Positions 21,759 to 35,013 of a stretch of 41,495 nucleotides of DNA are shown piece after piece. The stretch is from Porogramme epimiltina. Lineage: Eukaryota > Basidiomycota > Agaricomycetes > Polyporales > Polyporaceae. The notes below the pieces were generated by a model. It did no database searches. It was given only the letters and a program-made list of their open reading frames with translations, and was not told where the DNA came from. The stretch spans positions 1-41,495 of the forward strand of contig FTLJ01000285.1 in NCBI GenBank assembly GCA_900155495.1. Reading direction: 5' to 3'. The first letter of the stretch is position 1; every line of letters begins with the position of its first letter. The position numbers and the translations under genes are program-made.

Positions 21759-23850
21759 ATGTCCTCCAGCATCGAGCTCATCAATCCCAAGGCCGAGAGC
21801 GTCCGGCGGGCCGCCGCCCTCCAGGTATGTGCCCAGTCCTTCTCTTTTCCGCCGTCTGCCCACATCTCCCCTCTCCTAGGTCAATACCACCGGCGCGATG
21901 GGTCTCGCCAATGTAGTCAAAGGCAACCTCGGTACGCACTTTGTTTATCTCTGCAATAGGCTGCTGTTGACAGGCACTATAGGTCCACGAGGTACTCTCA
22001 AGATGCTTGTCGATGGTTCCGGCCAAATCAAAATGACGAAGGACGGCAAGGTCCTCCTCTCTGAGATGCAAATCCAGAACCCTACTGCTGCCATGATCGC
22101 CCGTACCGCCGTCGCGCAAGATGATCAAGTTGGAGACGGAACCACCTCCGTAGTCCTCCTTGTTGGAGAGCTCCTGAAACAAGCAGATCGCTACATTTCC
22201 GAGGGCGTCCACCCAACAGTCATTGGCGAGGGTTTCGACATCGCCAAGAAGGAGGCATTGGCTGTGCGTGCTCATTCTACCTCTCGCCTCAGCTGGTTTT
22301 GATATTCTGTGAGACAGTTCCTTGACAAGTTCAAGCAACCTGTCAACCTCGACCGCCCGACACTGATCAACGTTGCGTATACCTCTCTTGCCACCAAGGT
22401 TAACTCCGCGCTCGCAAAACAGCTCGCTGCTGATGTTGTCGATGCTGTTTTGACAATCCGCCCTCCCGCGCCAGCTGCAGGTACGTGCTATCCTCTCCTA
22501 TGATTGTCGTCGTTTCCTCATGCTTCGGTGAACAGACTCTCCTGATCAATTTCGCGAACCCATCGACCTGCACATGGTCGAGATCATGAAGATGCAGCAC
22601 CGTACCGCATCAGAGACCCAGCTTGTCCGCGGCCTTGTCTTGGATCACGGTGCTAGGCATCCAGACATGCCCAAGCGTGTTGAGAATGCATACATCCTCA
22701 CGCTGAATGTCAGTTTGGAATATGAGAAGACGTACGTCGTAATATTCGATCCAGGAGAATGCCCTTCTAACGTCCCCGTGCTCGAAGGGAGGTCAATTCT
22801 GGCTTCTTCTACTCTTCCGCTGAACAGCGGGAAAAGCTGGTAGAGTCAGAACGGCGTTTCACGGACGCCAAGTGCAGGAAGATTGTGGAGCTTAAGAACC
22901 TAGTCTGCGATCAGGCCGTTGGGAGCAACGAGAAAAAGAAGAACTTCGTTCTCATCAACCAGAAGGGAATCGACCCCCTTTCTCTAGACATCCTGGCGAA
23001 GAATGGGATCCTTGCTCTTCGCCGCGCGAAACGCCGTAACATGGAGCGGTGAGCTTAAAGCTTACCTCTCCTATGCTTAACAGCTAAGTCGATCCTCTAG
23101 GTTGCAACTTATCTGCGGCGGTGTCGCGCAGAACTCGGTAGACGATTTGACGCCAGACGTCCTTGGATGGGCGGGTCTCGTGTACGAGCACACGCTCGGC
23201 GAGGAGAAGTTCACGTTCGTGGAAGAGGTCAAGGACCCGAAGAGCGTCACGCTTCTCATCAAAGGTCCCAACGCGCACACCATCCAGCAGACGCAGGACG
23301 CACTGCGTGACGGCCTACGCGCTGTCAAGAACGCGATCGAGGATGAGGCGCTCATTCCAGGCGCGGGTGCGTTTGAGGTTGCGTGCGCGGCGCACCTCAC
23401 GGGTCCTGTCAAGAAGGCTGCCAAAGGTCGCGCGAAGATGGGTGTGCAAGCCTTCGCGGAGGCATTGCTCATAATTCCCAAGACGCTTGCGGCGAACGGT
23501 GGGTTTGACGTACAGGATGTCGTGGTCGCGTTGCAAGTACGTTGTACATCTTATCCGGTCTAACGCCCCTGATTCACATCTATTTTTTGTCTCAGGATGA
23601 GCAGGCCGAAGGCAGTGCTGTGGGCTTGGATCTGGAGACCGGAGAGCCATTTGACCCAACGACACAAGGAGTATGGGACAATTACAGGGTAAAGCGACAA
23701 ATGCTCCACTCATGGTTAGTTTCGTCCTTTCATCCCTCGGCTTTTCTGATTAGCTCGTGCCTTAGCTCGGTTATCGCTGTCAACCTGCTGTCGACGGACG
23801 AAATCTTGCGAGCAGGAAGGAGTTCATTGAAACCAGATGGGCAGCAGTAA
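21759..23850 (+). CDS. CCT6: T-complex protein 1 subunit zeta (CCT6), 555 aa, 9 exons
   Basis: Subunit of the cytosolic group II chaperonin TRiC/CCT, which folds actin, tubulin and WD40 proteins by ATP hydrolysis. Exons: 21759-21824, 21880-21931, 21974-22263, 22318-22480, 22536-22731, 22788-23048, 23101-23536, 23596-23714, 23766-23850 (1668 nt). Chaperonin signatures are intact: [22 protein letters not shown] near the N terminus, the VGDGTTSV nucleotide loop, the apical segment [24 protein letters not shown] typical of the zeta subunit, and [11 protein letters not shown]. The C-terminal half has the PGAGAFEVA motif. Length is standard. A transposon-like element starts 50 bases after the stop and may lie in its 3' UTR. 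Confidence 0.95.
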
Positions 23851-23899
23851 AGGAGCATAATAGAGTAGAAGACATGTACTGATATAACCGCATAGCAAT

Positions 23900-24411
23900 A
23901 GGGGAGGTCAAAATTGCCGGTTCGATGGTCGGTTCGACGTCCGGTTTTGACGACGGTTCGATGACATCAAAACCGGGCGCTTGCAGAACCGTCTCGAGCC
24001 ACGGAACCGCCTCTGGAGGAGGTTTTGGCACGGAACCGCGGTTCTGAGCCCTCTCGGTTCTGCCCGTCAACTGGGGCTCTCGCTATGCTCCATCACGTCC
24101 GCGATGCCCCTGAGTCTCAAATCAAGTTGTCAGGTATCCGGGCTAGTCACGAGAAGCCTATCAATTTTTTTCCTCATTTTTGTACTCGATATTGGGGAGG
24201 AATGAGGTTCGTACGGCACGCAGGGCATCATCGAGGGGAGAACCGGAAAATCGAGCCCACAAAAACCGCCTCTTCAGAACCGCGCGTAGAACCGAGCGCG
24301 GGCATGGGGTGGTCAGAGCATACCCCAGGTTTTGGAACGATCATGTGGACAGAACCAAACACAAAACCGGGGGTTGAACCGGGCATCGAACCGGCAATTC
24401 TGACCTCCCCT
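23900..24411. mobile_element. 512 bp inverted-repeat (MITE-like) element
   Basis: Left end 23900-23949 and right end 24362-24411 are inverted copies matching at 44 of 50 positions by eye. They start AGGGGAGGTCA and contain CCGGTTCGATG. Between them are many further GGTTC/GAACC and GGTTTT/AAAACC words in both orientations, so the whole element could fold. Each side borders a TA overlapping the end, compatible with a TA target duplication, but the flanks AGCAA and TTGCT are themselves inverted, so the exact end is ambiguous. No transposase; a non-autonomous DNA element is the simplest reading. Confidence 0.75.
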
Positions 24412-24727
24412 AATTGCTTTCGCACTTCTAGTAGTCCCGACTTCCGATTCGAGCCGGACAGGATAATCCACATTAGACGGCCCGAGGGGCGCTCGAGCAC
24501 AATTACATACATGTACACGGCGATGAAGAGGTATACGCTAACAGTAGATCAGCGGGGACAAAGTCAAAGGCAGCGGTGCGCAAACTGGCAGAACACGATG
24601 AGCGGGGTACGGGTACAATAAGGAGCAATAAGAAAGCGCGAGCGAGTGTTCCGATGATGTTTGTTGTGTCCAACACATTGTCTGGTGTTCAAACACTAAG
24701 GAGTTCTGTGTGAGGCAGTGAGTCTGT

Positions 24728-27700
24728 CTAGTCCGTTTCGTCCGAGCTGCCACTCTCCCACCCGGCCCGCTTCAACTTGACTGGTACAGGCGAAATATCG
24801 GCGGTGACGGTGACGGCGGCGCTGTGGAGAAAAGGTACGTTCATGGGGAGTAGGACGGTCTGTTTCCAAGCCATCCCCGGGGATTTCTGAGGGGAAGAGG
24901 GGGCTGGGAGGGTTCCAGAACCAGACGAGCTGGGGCGAGAGTTAGGTTTGGAGCGTGGGGCGTCGGTGACCGACACGAGGCGTTCGACCATTTGTTCAGA
25001 GTCGTCGGTGAGATCGACGAGGGCAGACGATGCGGAGGAGGAGCGACGGCCAGGCTTATAGATAGAGAGGATGCTAGGCCCGCGGAAGCCTTCCTACATG
25101 GGTCGTCAGCATCAGCCGTGTCACAGTGGTAGGTCAACGCGGAGCTTGCAAGCTCACCTCTTCGGAAAGAATGGAGGGTGCGCGGTCTTCGGCCCCAAGT
25201 GACGCGTCGTCGGCCTCGAACAAGTCCGTGAAACTCTCGCGCGACGCGTGCGAGGAAGGCTTTGATAGGGATGAGTCGGCAAGTTCCGAACCCGGAGAGG
25301 GAGAAACCGTAGGGCCCCAACGACGTCTAGCCATGTTCAGGGGATTAGGTTTGTAAAGCGCCCCGGAGAACCCGGATTTCATCGACAACTTGGGACGGCA
25401 GTAGACTTGCTCTGCTGAGTCGTCAGACTCAACTCTTTCATCGTCATCACCGAGATCATCTTCTTCCTCTGCAACCGCAACATGAGGCGTTGCCTCATCG
25501 CCCGGAGTGTCGGGAAGCTCAGTGTCGTCGTCTGTAGAGAATTGGCCACTGGATGAAGCCGTAGCCTCCGGTATCTCTGGAGGATCTTCGGGAGCCGCCG
25601 AGGTGATCCACTTGCGGCGGGCGAACGTGAGAGGGTTGGGCCGGGAAAGGAGGGCCGGGCCGCTTCTTCTGGCCATTAAAAGAGGTCGACGGAAGCGGTG
25701 GAGCTCACCCTCGTCCGCGGACGCATCGTCATCGTCGTCGTCGTCATTTGGACCTGCAAGCAGATCCGCTTCCTCGCCTTCCACCTTGACCTCCACGAGG
25801 ACCGAGCCCTTCTCTAGGACCGTTCGACGTCGCTTCCCCCGGTCGTCTTCATCTCCGTCCGTCTCCTCGTGGGTTCGTTTCTGAACCGGGAGCTCGTCCT
25901 CGTGCAGAGCGCCACCGTCTTCGACCTTGCATGGCCTCGGCTTCTTCGTGCGCATCATGCGCCGCCCACCTGCGGTGAAGTGGAAATTCTTGCGCATGTA
26001 ACGGCCATTGGTGGATGCCTTCTTTCCAAATCGACCATTTGATTCTCGGGGCTGCGACGCGACCGCGAGGGATTTCGGGGTGGGGAGCTTGGACGCGGTC
26101 TCCGTCTTCGCCGCGACTGGCGTGGAAGGGGTAGCCGGAGGGTTAGTTCCCGAACTGCGAAGGTGGTGCTCATGTGCGTCACTGCCGTGCGGAGGAGTAT
26201 GGCTCGATAATGTTGCCACATGGGAGGAAGCGGTCGGGGACGCTGACGCCGAGGAAACAGGAGCATTGGAAGCCGAGGAGGACTGGCCCTTCGAAGGGGG
26301 CTCGCTCTCGCGCAGCTTCAGGCTAGGGACGCGCGCGCGGCCGCTGCGACGCTCGCTCACGCCTAGGAGCTCGCGAGCTTTAGTCGACATGCCGACTTTG
26401 TTCTTAGGCGGACGCCCCCTTCCGCGGACCGGCGGGGGAGGAGCGACCTTCTGTCGTTTGGGCGAGGGTGGCGGTTCTGCCTCTTCGGTGCGCAGTCTCT
26501 TCAAAGGTTGTCTGTCTGGCGGCCGGGAAGCGGAGGCGGAACGCGAAGCTGAAGCCGCATTGGAAAGCTTGTGGTTTAGGGCCGCGAGGTTCTTTTGTGA
26601 AAGATGGGCTGGGGTACTACTCCTATGGTCTCGAGGAGTGGGGACAAACGCGGGTGTGCCATCGAGGGGGAATCGTTCAGGCCATCGCACGGCGTATATC
26701 GCGTAGTGGCGCATGCACCTAGACGTGCGTTGGTCGTGCTGTACACGGAGAAGTGCGGGGATAACACGTACCTCGGACATTCCTGGTTGACCTGCTTTCT
26801 TGGCCTCCCTCGCTTCCCAGTCTTCTCCGGCGCGCCGTTCCACACGACCTTATCCTCGACTGAAATGACGGGGAGTACGTTTCTACATGTCATGCATGTG
26901 GGCAGCAGCTTCCCATCAACACCCCTGGGACCGTCCTGGGGCTTCTTAGTCGCGCTTGCTGCGGCTTCGACGACTGATGGTGTAGGTGCTGGTCGTCTTC
27001 GAAGGGACCGGCCTTCCATCTCGGGATCTTCCTTTGCCTTCCCCTTGAGGTCAGCAGTGTCTGCTGTCGACTGATGCGCCGATGGTGCGGGAGTCTTGCC
27101 TTTGCGGTCAGGCGCGGGCGTAGCGACGCGCGACGCGGACGATGCGGCGTCACCCCGCGCCCGCAGACGCGATGACGAGCGGCGGCTGAGGGCATCCGCC
27201 ACAGATCCGTTGTCGGACGTGAGGGGTGGCGTATCCAGCTGTCGCACGGCCGACGCGGAGCGCGAGCTAGTAGCGCGCGCCTTGCCTTTGTCCACGACAT
27301 TGCCGCTAGCTGATGCACTCTCTATCTCTGACGCAGCTCGCGCCTTCTGGGCACGAGTGGAGATGATGAAAGTCGTGGCGGGGGTGGCTTTGCGAGGTGT
27401 AGAGGTCACCGATGCCGAGCAGCTCTCCACTAGTGTTTCGGTGTCGGGGGTAAGAAGCCCGGTTTGTTTTGAGGAACCGGCGACGACGGAAGCGGGAGAG
27501 TGGGAGCGGGCAGCGGATTCTGGTTTGTCGTCGGCCTCTCCGTCTGTGTCGGAACTATCTTCGTCTTCGGGGAGGACCGCATATACTCCGCGCCGGGTGC
27601 GGCGCTCGTTGACATTGATGTCGGTGTGAGGTAGGTTGTCTTCGCGATCCGTGGTCCAATCGGACTCATCGTTGTCGGAGGAGGAACCGTCAGGAGATGA

Positions 27701-28958
27701 AGCGGAGTCGGAGACCTCGTCGCTGTGCGGGGCGTAACCGCCACGCTTGTTGACCTCGCATGTGGCGCACAGGCAGTGGCGGTTGTTACGACCGACTGGA
27801 CAGGGAATTCGCGTGCCATTAGCCCATGTAAGGGGCTGGACGCTACTCGGTCGTAGTAGAAGTACTCACAGTAACCATCACCGTAATGGGCGGTAACTTC
27901 CTCTCCAACACCTATGTGCTTGATGACTCGGAAGGTGATGTAACGTCCTTCACGAAACAGTTCCACGTTATGTTCACAATCATGCTGTGCACGAGCGGTG
28001 CCGAGACGAAAGATGGGTGGTGAGATGGTCAGGACAAACGTGGTAGGAGGCCTCGCGAAGCGAGCAAATAGGATACAAGAGGAGATACTCACGTTGACAA
28101 AGCGAGCAGGGCCCAAGAATAGGTGGTTCTTCTTGAGCTGTTTGGAATGAATGACACTAAAGTCGCGACGGATGCCAACGCTCTCGGGTCTCCCGAGGTC
28201 GGTACCTTTAAGCTCCTTGTCCTCCTGATCGGTCAAGTCGGCCATTGACCCTTTGAGTTCCGAGATGACGGTGCCGGGAGCGAGAGGACGAGTGGCAAGG
28301 ATGCACAGCTCAGATTTGCCAGTGCGATGAGAATAGCGAGATGTGTGCGCAATCTCGATGGAACCGGATGGAAGATATAGCTCGAAGTAGCGTGAAGCAT
28401 GGCTGTCAGGGGTGAGGAGAGCGTTAACAAGTGAAAGACGCGTGCGGCGAAGTTCGAGAAGAGCGACATACGTGGCGAACGCGTTAATTTGTTTCTGGCT
28501 GTAATTGAGGACGTAGTAGCGGACCGCGGCGAGACTAGATGGTGAGGAAGGGTGGTTGAGTGATCGAGGGGCGGAGGGCAGAAGGGACGGACGCACGATA
28601 GGAGGTCGTCGACAGCCTGGCGGATGGCTGTTTGGCTGGGGCCCTTGAATGCGACGAGCTACGCGTCGGGGGCGAGGGAGGGACGCGACGGAGGGGTTAG
28701 ACGTCATCGTGGACGACGAACGCGAGGTGGACTCACACGTCGGATGATCTGCATGAGCTCCTCTGGGTCCGTCTTTGGGAGCTTCCTGGAGGGGTCCATC
28801 TTGTGGACGACGAGAGGAAAACCACCGGTGCCGAGTTTCTCGACGAGGAGATGGCTGAGGAAGTCATCGTCGTGTGAAAGGTCGCGCATGTTCATGATCT
28901 TGGTGGGACGCCATGCGCCCTTGAGGACTGGAGCGGACGCGGCCGCAGGAGGAGGCAT
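24728..28958 (-). CDS. SET9: Set9/Suv4-20-type histone H4-K20 methyltransferase, 1263 aa, 7 exons
   Basis: SET-domain lysine methyltransferase; Set9/Suv4-20 proteins methylate H4K20 in chromatin. Exons on the minus strand: 28958-28737, 28658-28597, 28534-28093, 27984-27870, 27795-26772, 26718-25158, 25093-24728 (3792 nt). The catalytic core spans about residues 140-295: ELYLPSGSIEI, RDFSVIHS, FVNHDCEHN (240-248), GVGEEVTAHYGDGYFG, then post-SET CLCATCE. Next come an acidic/Ser-rich linker, a CxxC-x35-CxxC zinc ribbon (about 581-623) containing the AT-hook KRGRPRK, and a second AT-hook RGRGRPPK near 720-727. The tail is long, disordered and has a repeated short motif. Start chosen at MPPPAAA; an in-frame upstream ATG exists but lies in low-complexity leader sequence. 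Confidence 0.9.
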
Positions 28959-29705
28959 GGTTTGGAGGGTGCCGGCCACGCGGGGGGAGGGCAGCGTGGG
29001 GCGGGGCTCGGGCGGAGGGGAGTGTGGAGGAGGGGCGGAGGAGAGGGCCTGGCAGTGGCAGGAGAAAAGCCACACGCGACGGCGGTCAGAGACGGACAGC
29101 GACCGGGTCGGGCTAGCGGACTCTGCGCGCGGTCCGCCACGGTTGGGAATCACACAGACGCCCGGCTGCGCGCCCCCCTCGCCTTTTATTGTGACTGTGC
29201 CGCTCGCTGTGCGTGCACTGCTCGAGTGCCCAGTGGCCAGTGCGGCCGGCCTTGTTCAGCGGGCGTGTTTGCAACCGTGTTTGCGACCGTGTCTGCGCCC
29301 ACCGTCGGCCCCGGCCACCACCGCTGGCCACCGCTGCTCCCCTCCCGGCCACCGCGACCAGATGCGCCGGGCCAACGCTCGTACACTCCGACGAGGCACA
29401 GCCAGCCTGCCGCGCCTTTCCCCAGCGCCCATGGCCAGGCCTCGCTCGCTCGCTCTCCGGCACCCAATCACCCAACCACCCCGGTCCTCTCGGACGGCCC
29501 CCGCGAGCCCCCGTGTGGCATGGCATGGCAGGACATACTCATCATACAGTAAGGGCAACAGTACTAGTGCAGAACATGCGTGTGCGTCGGCGTCATAGCG
29601 GAAGTTTTGAATACACCCCGTCCCCGTCTCCCAGGCCCACACCCGCCCCCGCCTGCCGAGCCTGGCGCGCTGAGAAGGCCCAAGACAGATCCATCACGCG
29701 ACCTC
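28959..29705. other. Intergenic region between SET9 promoter and eS8 3' end
   Basis: 747 GC-rich bases without a supported gene. A minus-strand AATAAAAG word near 29181-29188 is the only TATA-like candidate for SET9. A three-copy 12-base repeat lies inside. Long open frames in several phases reflect GC-richness only. Confidence 0.5.
29264..29299 (+). repeat. Three tandem 12-base units
   Basis: CGTGTTTGCAAC, CGTGTTTGCGAC and CGTGTCTGCGCC follow each other directly. They lie upstream of SET9 and have no coding role. Confidence 0.7.
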
Positions 29706-30747
29706 TCATGCCGCGTGTGCGTGCTTCTGCTTGCCTGTCCTGATCTTCCTCAGGTAGAACTGCGTCCATGTGATACCGTCAGCAATCCGTCCTCTTCGAC
29801 GCACACACGCCCCACGCCTGCCCAGACGTCGGCCCAAACAACTCACCTCAAGTTCCCGGCCCTCGAGCACGTAGCCATCCGCACGGCCAGACTGCCCGGG
29901 CCGGCTGCTGATAACAGCGTACAACCGACCAGCGGCGAATTGCGACTCAAGGAGAGCGTCGATCTTCGCATCTAAATCCAGCCCACAGGTCAGATCGTGT
30001 CGAGTAGCGTGCCCTTGCGGATGGTGACATACCCTTCTTCCGCTCCTCGATCTTGCGCTGGAGGTGGTTGGATTGCTTTTTCTCCTCCTCGCCCTCAGCA
30101 GCAGCGTCCTTCTTCGCACCCTTCTTGGTCACGGGCTGGGCATACTGTCCTCGACGAAAGACGCTCAAAAGGGGGACGGGCTGTATAGAATCGCGAAAAT
30201 TGACGTACGTGGGCCTCATACCATTGACGGAAGGGGGCGGCATCGATCTGGATAATGGCGCTCTTGACAAGCGTGTTCGTCCGGACGAGCTCGTTGTTGG
30301 AGGCGTTGTAAACCTGTAGAGCATTGTTGTCAGTTCACAATGCGTTGCAGGCGTAGTGCACAGACGGCGTGCAGGTAACGAGGATGCAAAAAGAGAGAAT
30401 ACTTACGACACCGATAATCCTCGTCTTGCGGGTGACGTGCTCGCTACCCCAGGCGAAGTTGCCCGAGTCGAGACGGAGCGCACGGTACTTGAGGCTGCCA
30501 CCGCGGACACGGACGGAGTGCACACGCTTGGGTCCAAGCTTGGTGTTGGCAGGCTGACGGCCGAGCTCGAACTTTCTCTTCTTGCGGTAGTGAGGGCGCT
30601 GGGCACCCGTGTGCGAACGCTTGTGCCGGGAGGAGCGGGAGATACCTGTACATCATGCACGTAGATGGGGCATTTGGGGAGCGCAATAGAGGGGCCACAC
30701 CGTTAGCCAAACGAAATAGACGAAGGGAGGGGGCGACACTGACCCAT
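29706..30747 (-). CDS. RPS8: 40S ribosomal protein eS8 (RPS8), 212 aa, 6 coding exons
   Basis: Structural protein of the small ribosomal subunit. Coding exons: 30747-30744, 30645-30407, 30313-30209, 30144-30033, 29971-29847, 29759-29706 (639 nt). The protein starts [17 protein letters not shown] and continues through the basic [14 protein letters not shown] segment, the conserved SGNFAWGSE and [12 protein letters not shown] motifs, WYEAHYA, and the C-terminal ELEFYLRKIR, all diagnostic of eS8. A Lys/Ala/Glu-rich insert typical of the family is in exon 4. The first coding exon holds only ATGG, splitting the second codon, an arrangement common in ribosomal protein genes. It is head to head with UGP1. 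Confidence 0.96.
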
Positions 30748-31758
30748 GATGGTCTTGAGGCTGGAGGGAACGGTCTCCGGCTGGGCGATTCTCTCCGTGG
30801 ACGAGGGCGATTACAGTTTGTAGATTAAGGTTTGATGGCATTTGGGCTCCGACCAGAATGTCAGCCACCGCCACTCTCTGTCAGGCGCCTACCGGGACCC
30901 TTCGGCCCGTGCCAAACAGGCGCCCTTCACCGAGCCTCATCGTTCCCTCGCCTAAGTCCAAGTTTGCACAGGCTGGCTCCTTCGCAGCACTTATATATCA
31001 CCGTCTCTCGTCCGAACGCTGCTCGAAGCACGACCCCCACCATCCAGAACATCTCAACCCGAGCTTCCATCCTCACCCTGCGGCACCATGCCCTCTCAAG
31101 CCGTTTGTCTCGCTTTCCCACTCTTTGCTTCTCATGCTATCCTTGTTTCTCTTGCATAACGATCATCCGGCCGCCGCCTCGTTTCTGTATCATTATACTC
31201 GCTCTAGCCGTGTCTCGTGCGTTGCCACATGTTATGTGCCTATCTCCATCTTCCCCCAATTTGTGCGCAGTGCCTCGCACTGGCTTGGCTAAGAGGTGCC
31301 GGTCATTCCGCACACCACTCATAACGTGCTGCAGAGCCCGGGCGTTTGGGGGCTAGTTTGGGATGCTTCGAGAGCCGGGTAGAGCGCATAGAGATGGAAG
31401 CATTCAGTGAGAACTAGGGCATTTGCGGGGCGGAAGAAGGTTATTCTAAGTGTCCCCCCTTGGTTCTTTTCATGTTCCGTATTCCCTGGGATAGTTCGCC
31501 CCAGAAAGACGTGTGTTCGAGCACCCATCCTCCCGACAAACATTGGGGGTTCCTTCCGCGCATGGCTGTACCTCGAGGCGGTCTTAGGCGGCCGTGCTCT
31601 CGGTCCCACCCGCCGCCTAAACGTTGCTCAGGACGAGGCCAGGACACCCCGAGCCCCGGGCCATATAACCGCGCTTGCGCGCGCATCGAGCTTGCACTTC
31701 AGTCCACGTCTCCTCGACGCGACCTCCACCATCTTCTTCATCGTCTTTAACGTCCATA
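30748..31758. promoter_or_regulatory. Divergent promoter region between eS8 and UGP1
   Basis: About 1 kb between the two start codons, with no supported gene. A TTATATATCA word at about 30988-30997 could serve eS8. The UGP1-proximal end has TATAA and a CT-rich leader. Both genes are expected to be highly expressed in growth. Confidence 0.5.
31664..31668 (+). promoter_or_regulatory. TATA-like box of UGP1
   Basis: CATATAACC lies 95 bases before the ATG. A pyrimidine-rich leader (CGTCTCCTCGACGCGACCTCC) follows. The word is a moderate match only. Confidence 0.45.
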
Positions 31759-33841
<2,083 letters not shown>

Positions 33842-35013
33842 GGATCGTGCACGTGAAGATGGTGATACCCAGGATTGGGGAGGCGGGCGCACGATTGACT
33901 GAGAGATCCATATGGTCATTACGATGACCGCACACGTTTTGAGGACTGTTTTGCTTAGACTATGCTTGCTGCAAGCGCAGAAGGACGACCTTTGGTACAT
34001 GGCTGATATACTCGATAGACGAATGCACGGACTAGTGGACAGATTGTGGGTGTATCTAGGAACCGATGGGCGGAGAATGGACAGAAGGAGCAAGACGGAA
34101 GGAAGGAGAGGGTCGGGCTGAAGTTTTAAGCTCTAGGAAGCCGGGGGGAAGAAGACGGGAAGTCTAAGGGAGCCGGGGACGGGCTGGGGCGAGTGCGGAT
34201 CACGGCGGGGGGACTGTGGGCAAAAAATACGGTGGAAGGGCTTCGAGCCGGAGATGATCGCCCGTCGGAGAGAGTGGCGGACGGGGTGCGTTGTGGGCGT
34301 GTTTCGGAGATGGCTTGCGGGCGGTTCGAGTGAGGCGCAGTCAGACGGACAAATATAGGCGCAAGGGTGTTGTTAGCAGGATTTGGGGGTGTGGAGAAGG
34401 CGTGCGGAATGCACGGGCACTCTTGAGGGGTAGGGAGACGTCTTGTGTGCGCGCGGCGGCGTGCTCTTGTCGGTGGCCGCTGTGCCGCCGACGTCGGTCG
34501 TCCATCGTCGGTCGGTGTGGGCCGTCGGGTGTGGCCTTGTGGCCGCTGTGGGGTGAGCGCGGGGGAGGGCAGGCGGCAAGCGGCAGGCGATCTTGTGCGT
34601 GCCAGGGATGGATCGGAGCGGGCGCTCCGAACGCTTGGCGCCAGCGTCGTGCGCTCGGCATCGGCTCGGCTGCGGACGGGCGGCTACGTGCTTTGTGAGC
34701 TCGTCCACGTCCCTAAAGCTCGCCATCGCATGCGGTGAGGAGCCACTCCAGCCCGCGCCAGCCATCGTCGTCCAGGTCCACAACGACGTCGCAGGTGGTG
34801 CGCTCAACGTGCCGCTCCAGCCCCGCCGCCTCTCCCTCTACCCCCTTCACTCGCACCGCCCGGTGAGCGAGAACAAAGCGTGCAGGGAACAATAGGGTCT
34901 TCGGTAAGAATCCCGTCCTCCCTTGTCCTCCAAGCCCTTATAGCCCTCCCCCGTCTCCCACAGCTCTTTCCTCGTGCCTTACCCCGGCCTGAGCTGCCCC
35001 ATCCCTGCCCTTC
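33842..35013. other. Intergenic region upstream of the TRP-like gene
   Basis: 1.17 kb without a supported gene. The first part is the UGP1 3' side, the middle is G-rich, and the last 120 bases are a CT-rich leader of the next gene. Open frames are short and motif-free. Confidence 0.5.

Noticed and set aside
23102..23563. Separate short gene in the CCT6 region
   Set aside because: It is exon 7 of CCT6; phase and chaperonin motifs continue on both sides.
23900..24411. tRNA-like B-box words (GGTTCGA) suggesting a tRNA or SINE
   Set aside because: The words recur many times in both orientations without a cloverleaf or A-box spacing; the inverted-end element explains them.
25507..26706. Long plus-strand open frames of 125 and 232 codons
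   Set aside because: They are antisense to the Set9 exon, which has a continuous frame with clear family motifs. GC-rich codon use opens the opposite strand.
28959..29153. N-terminal extension of Set9 from the upstream ATG at 29153
   Set aside because: The added 65 residues are low-complexity Pro/Ser/Arg. The ATG at 28958 gives a compact start directly before the conserved N-terminal region; the extension cannot be fully excluded.
30646..30743. snoRNA in an eS8 intron
   Set aside because: Ribosomal protein introns often host box C/D snoRNAs, but no C box with a matching D box was found in introns 1 or 2.
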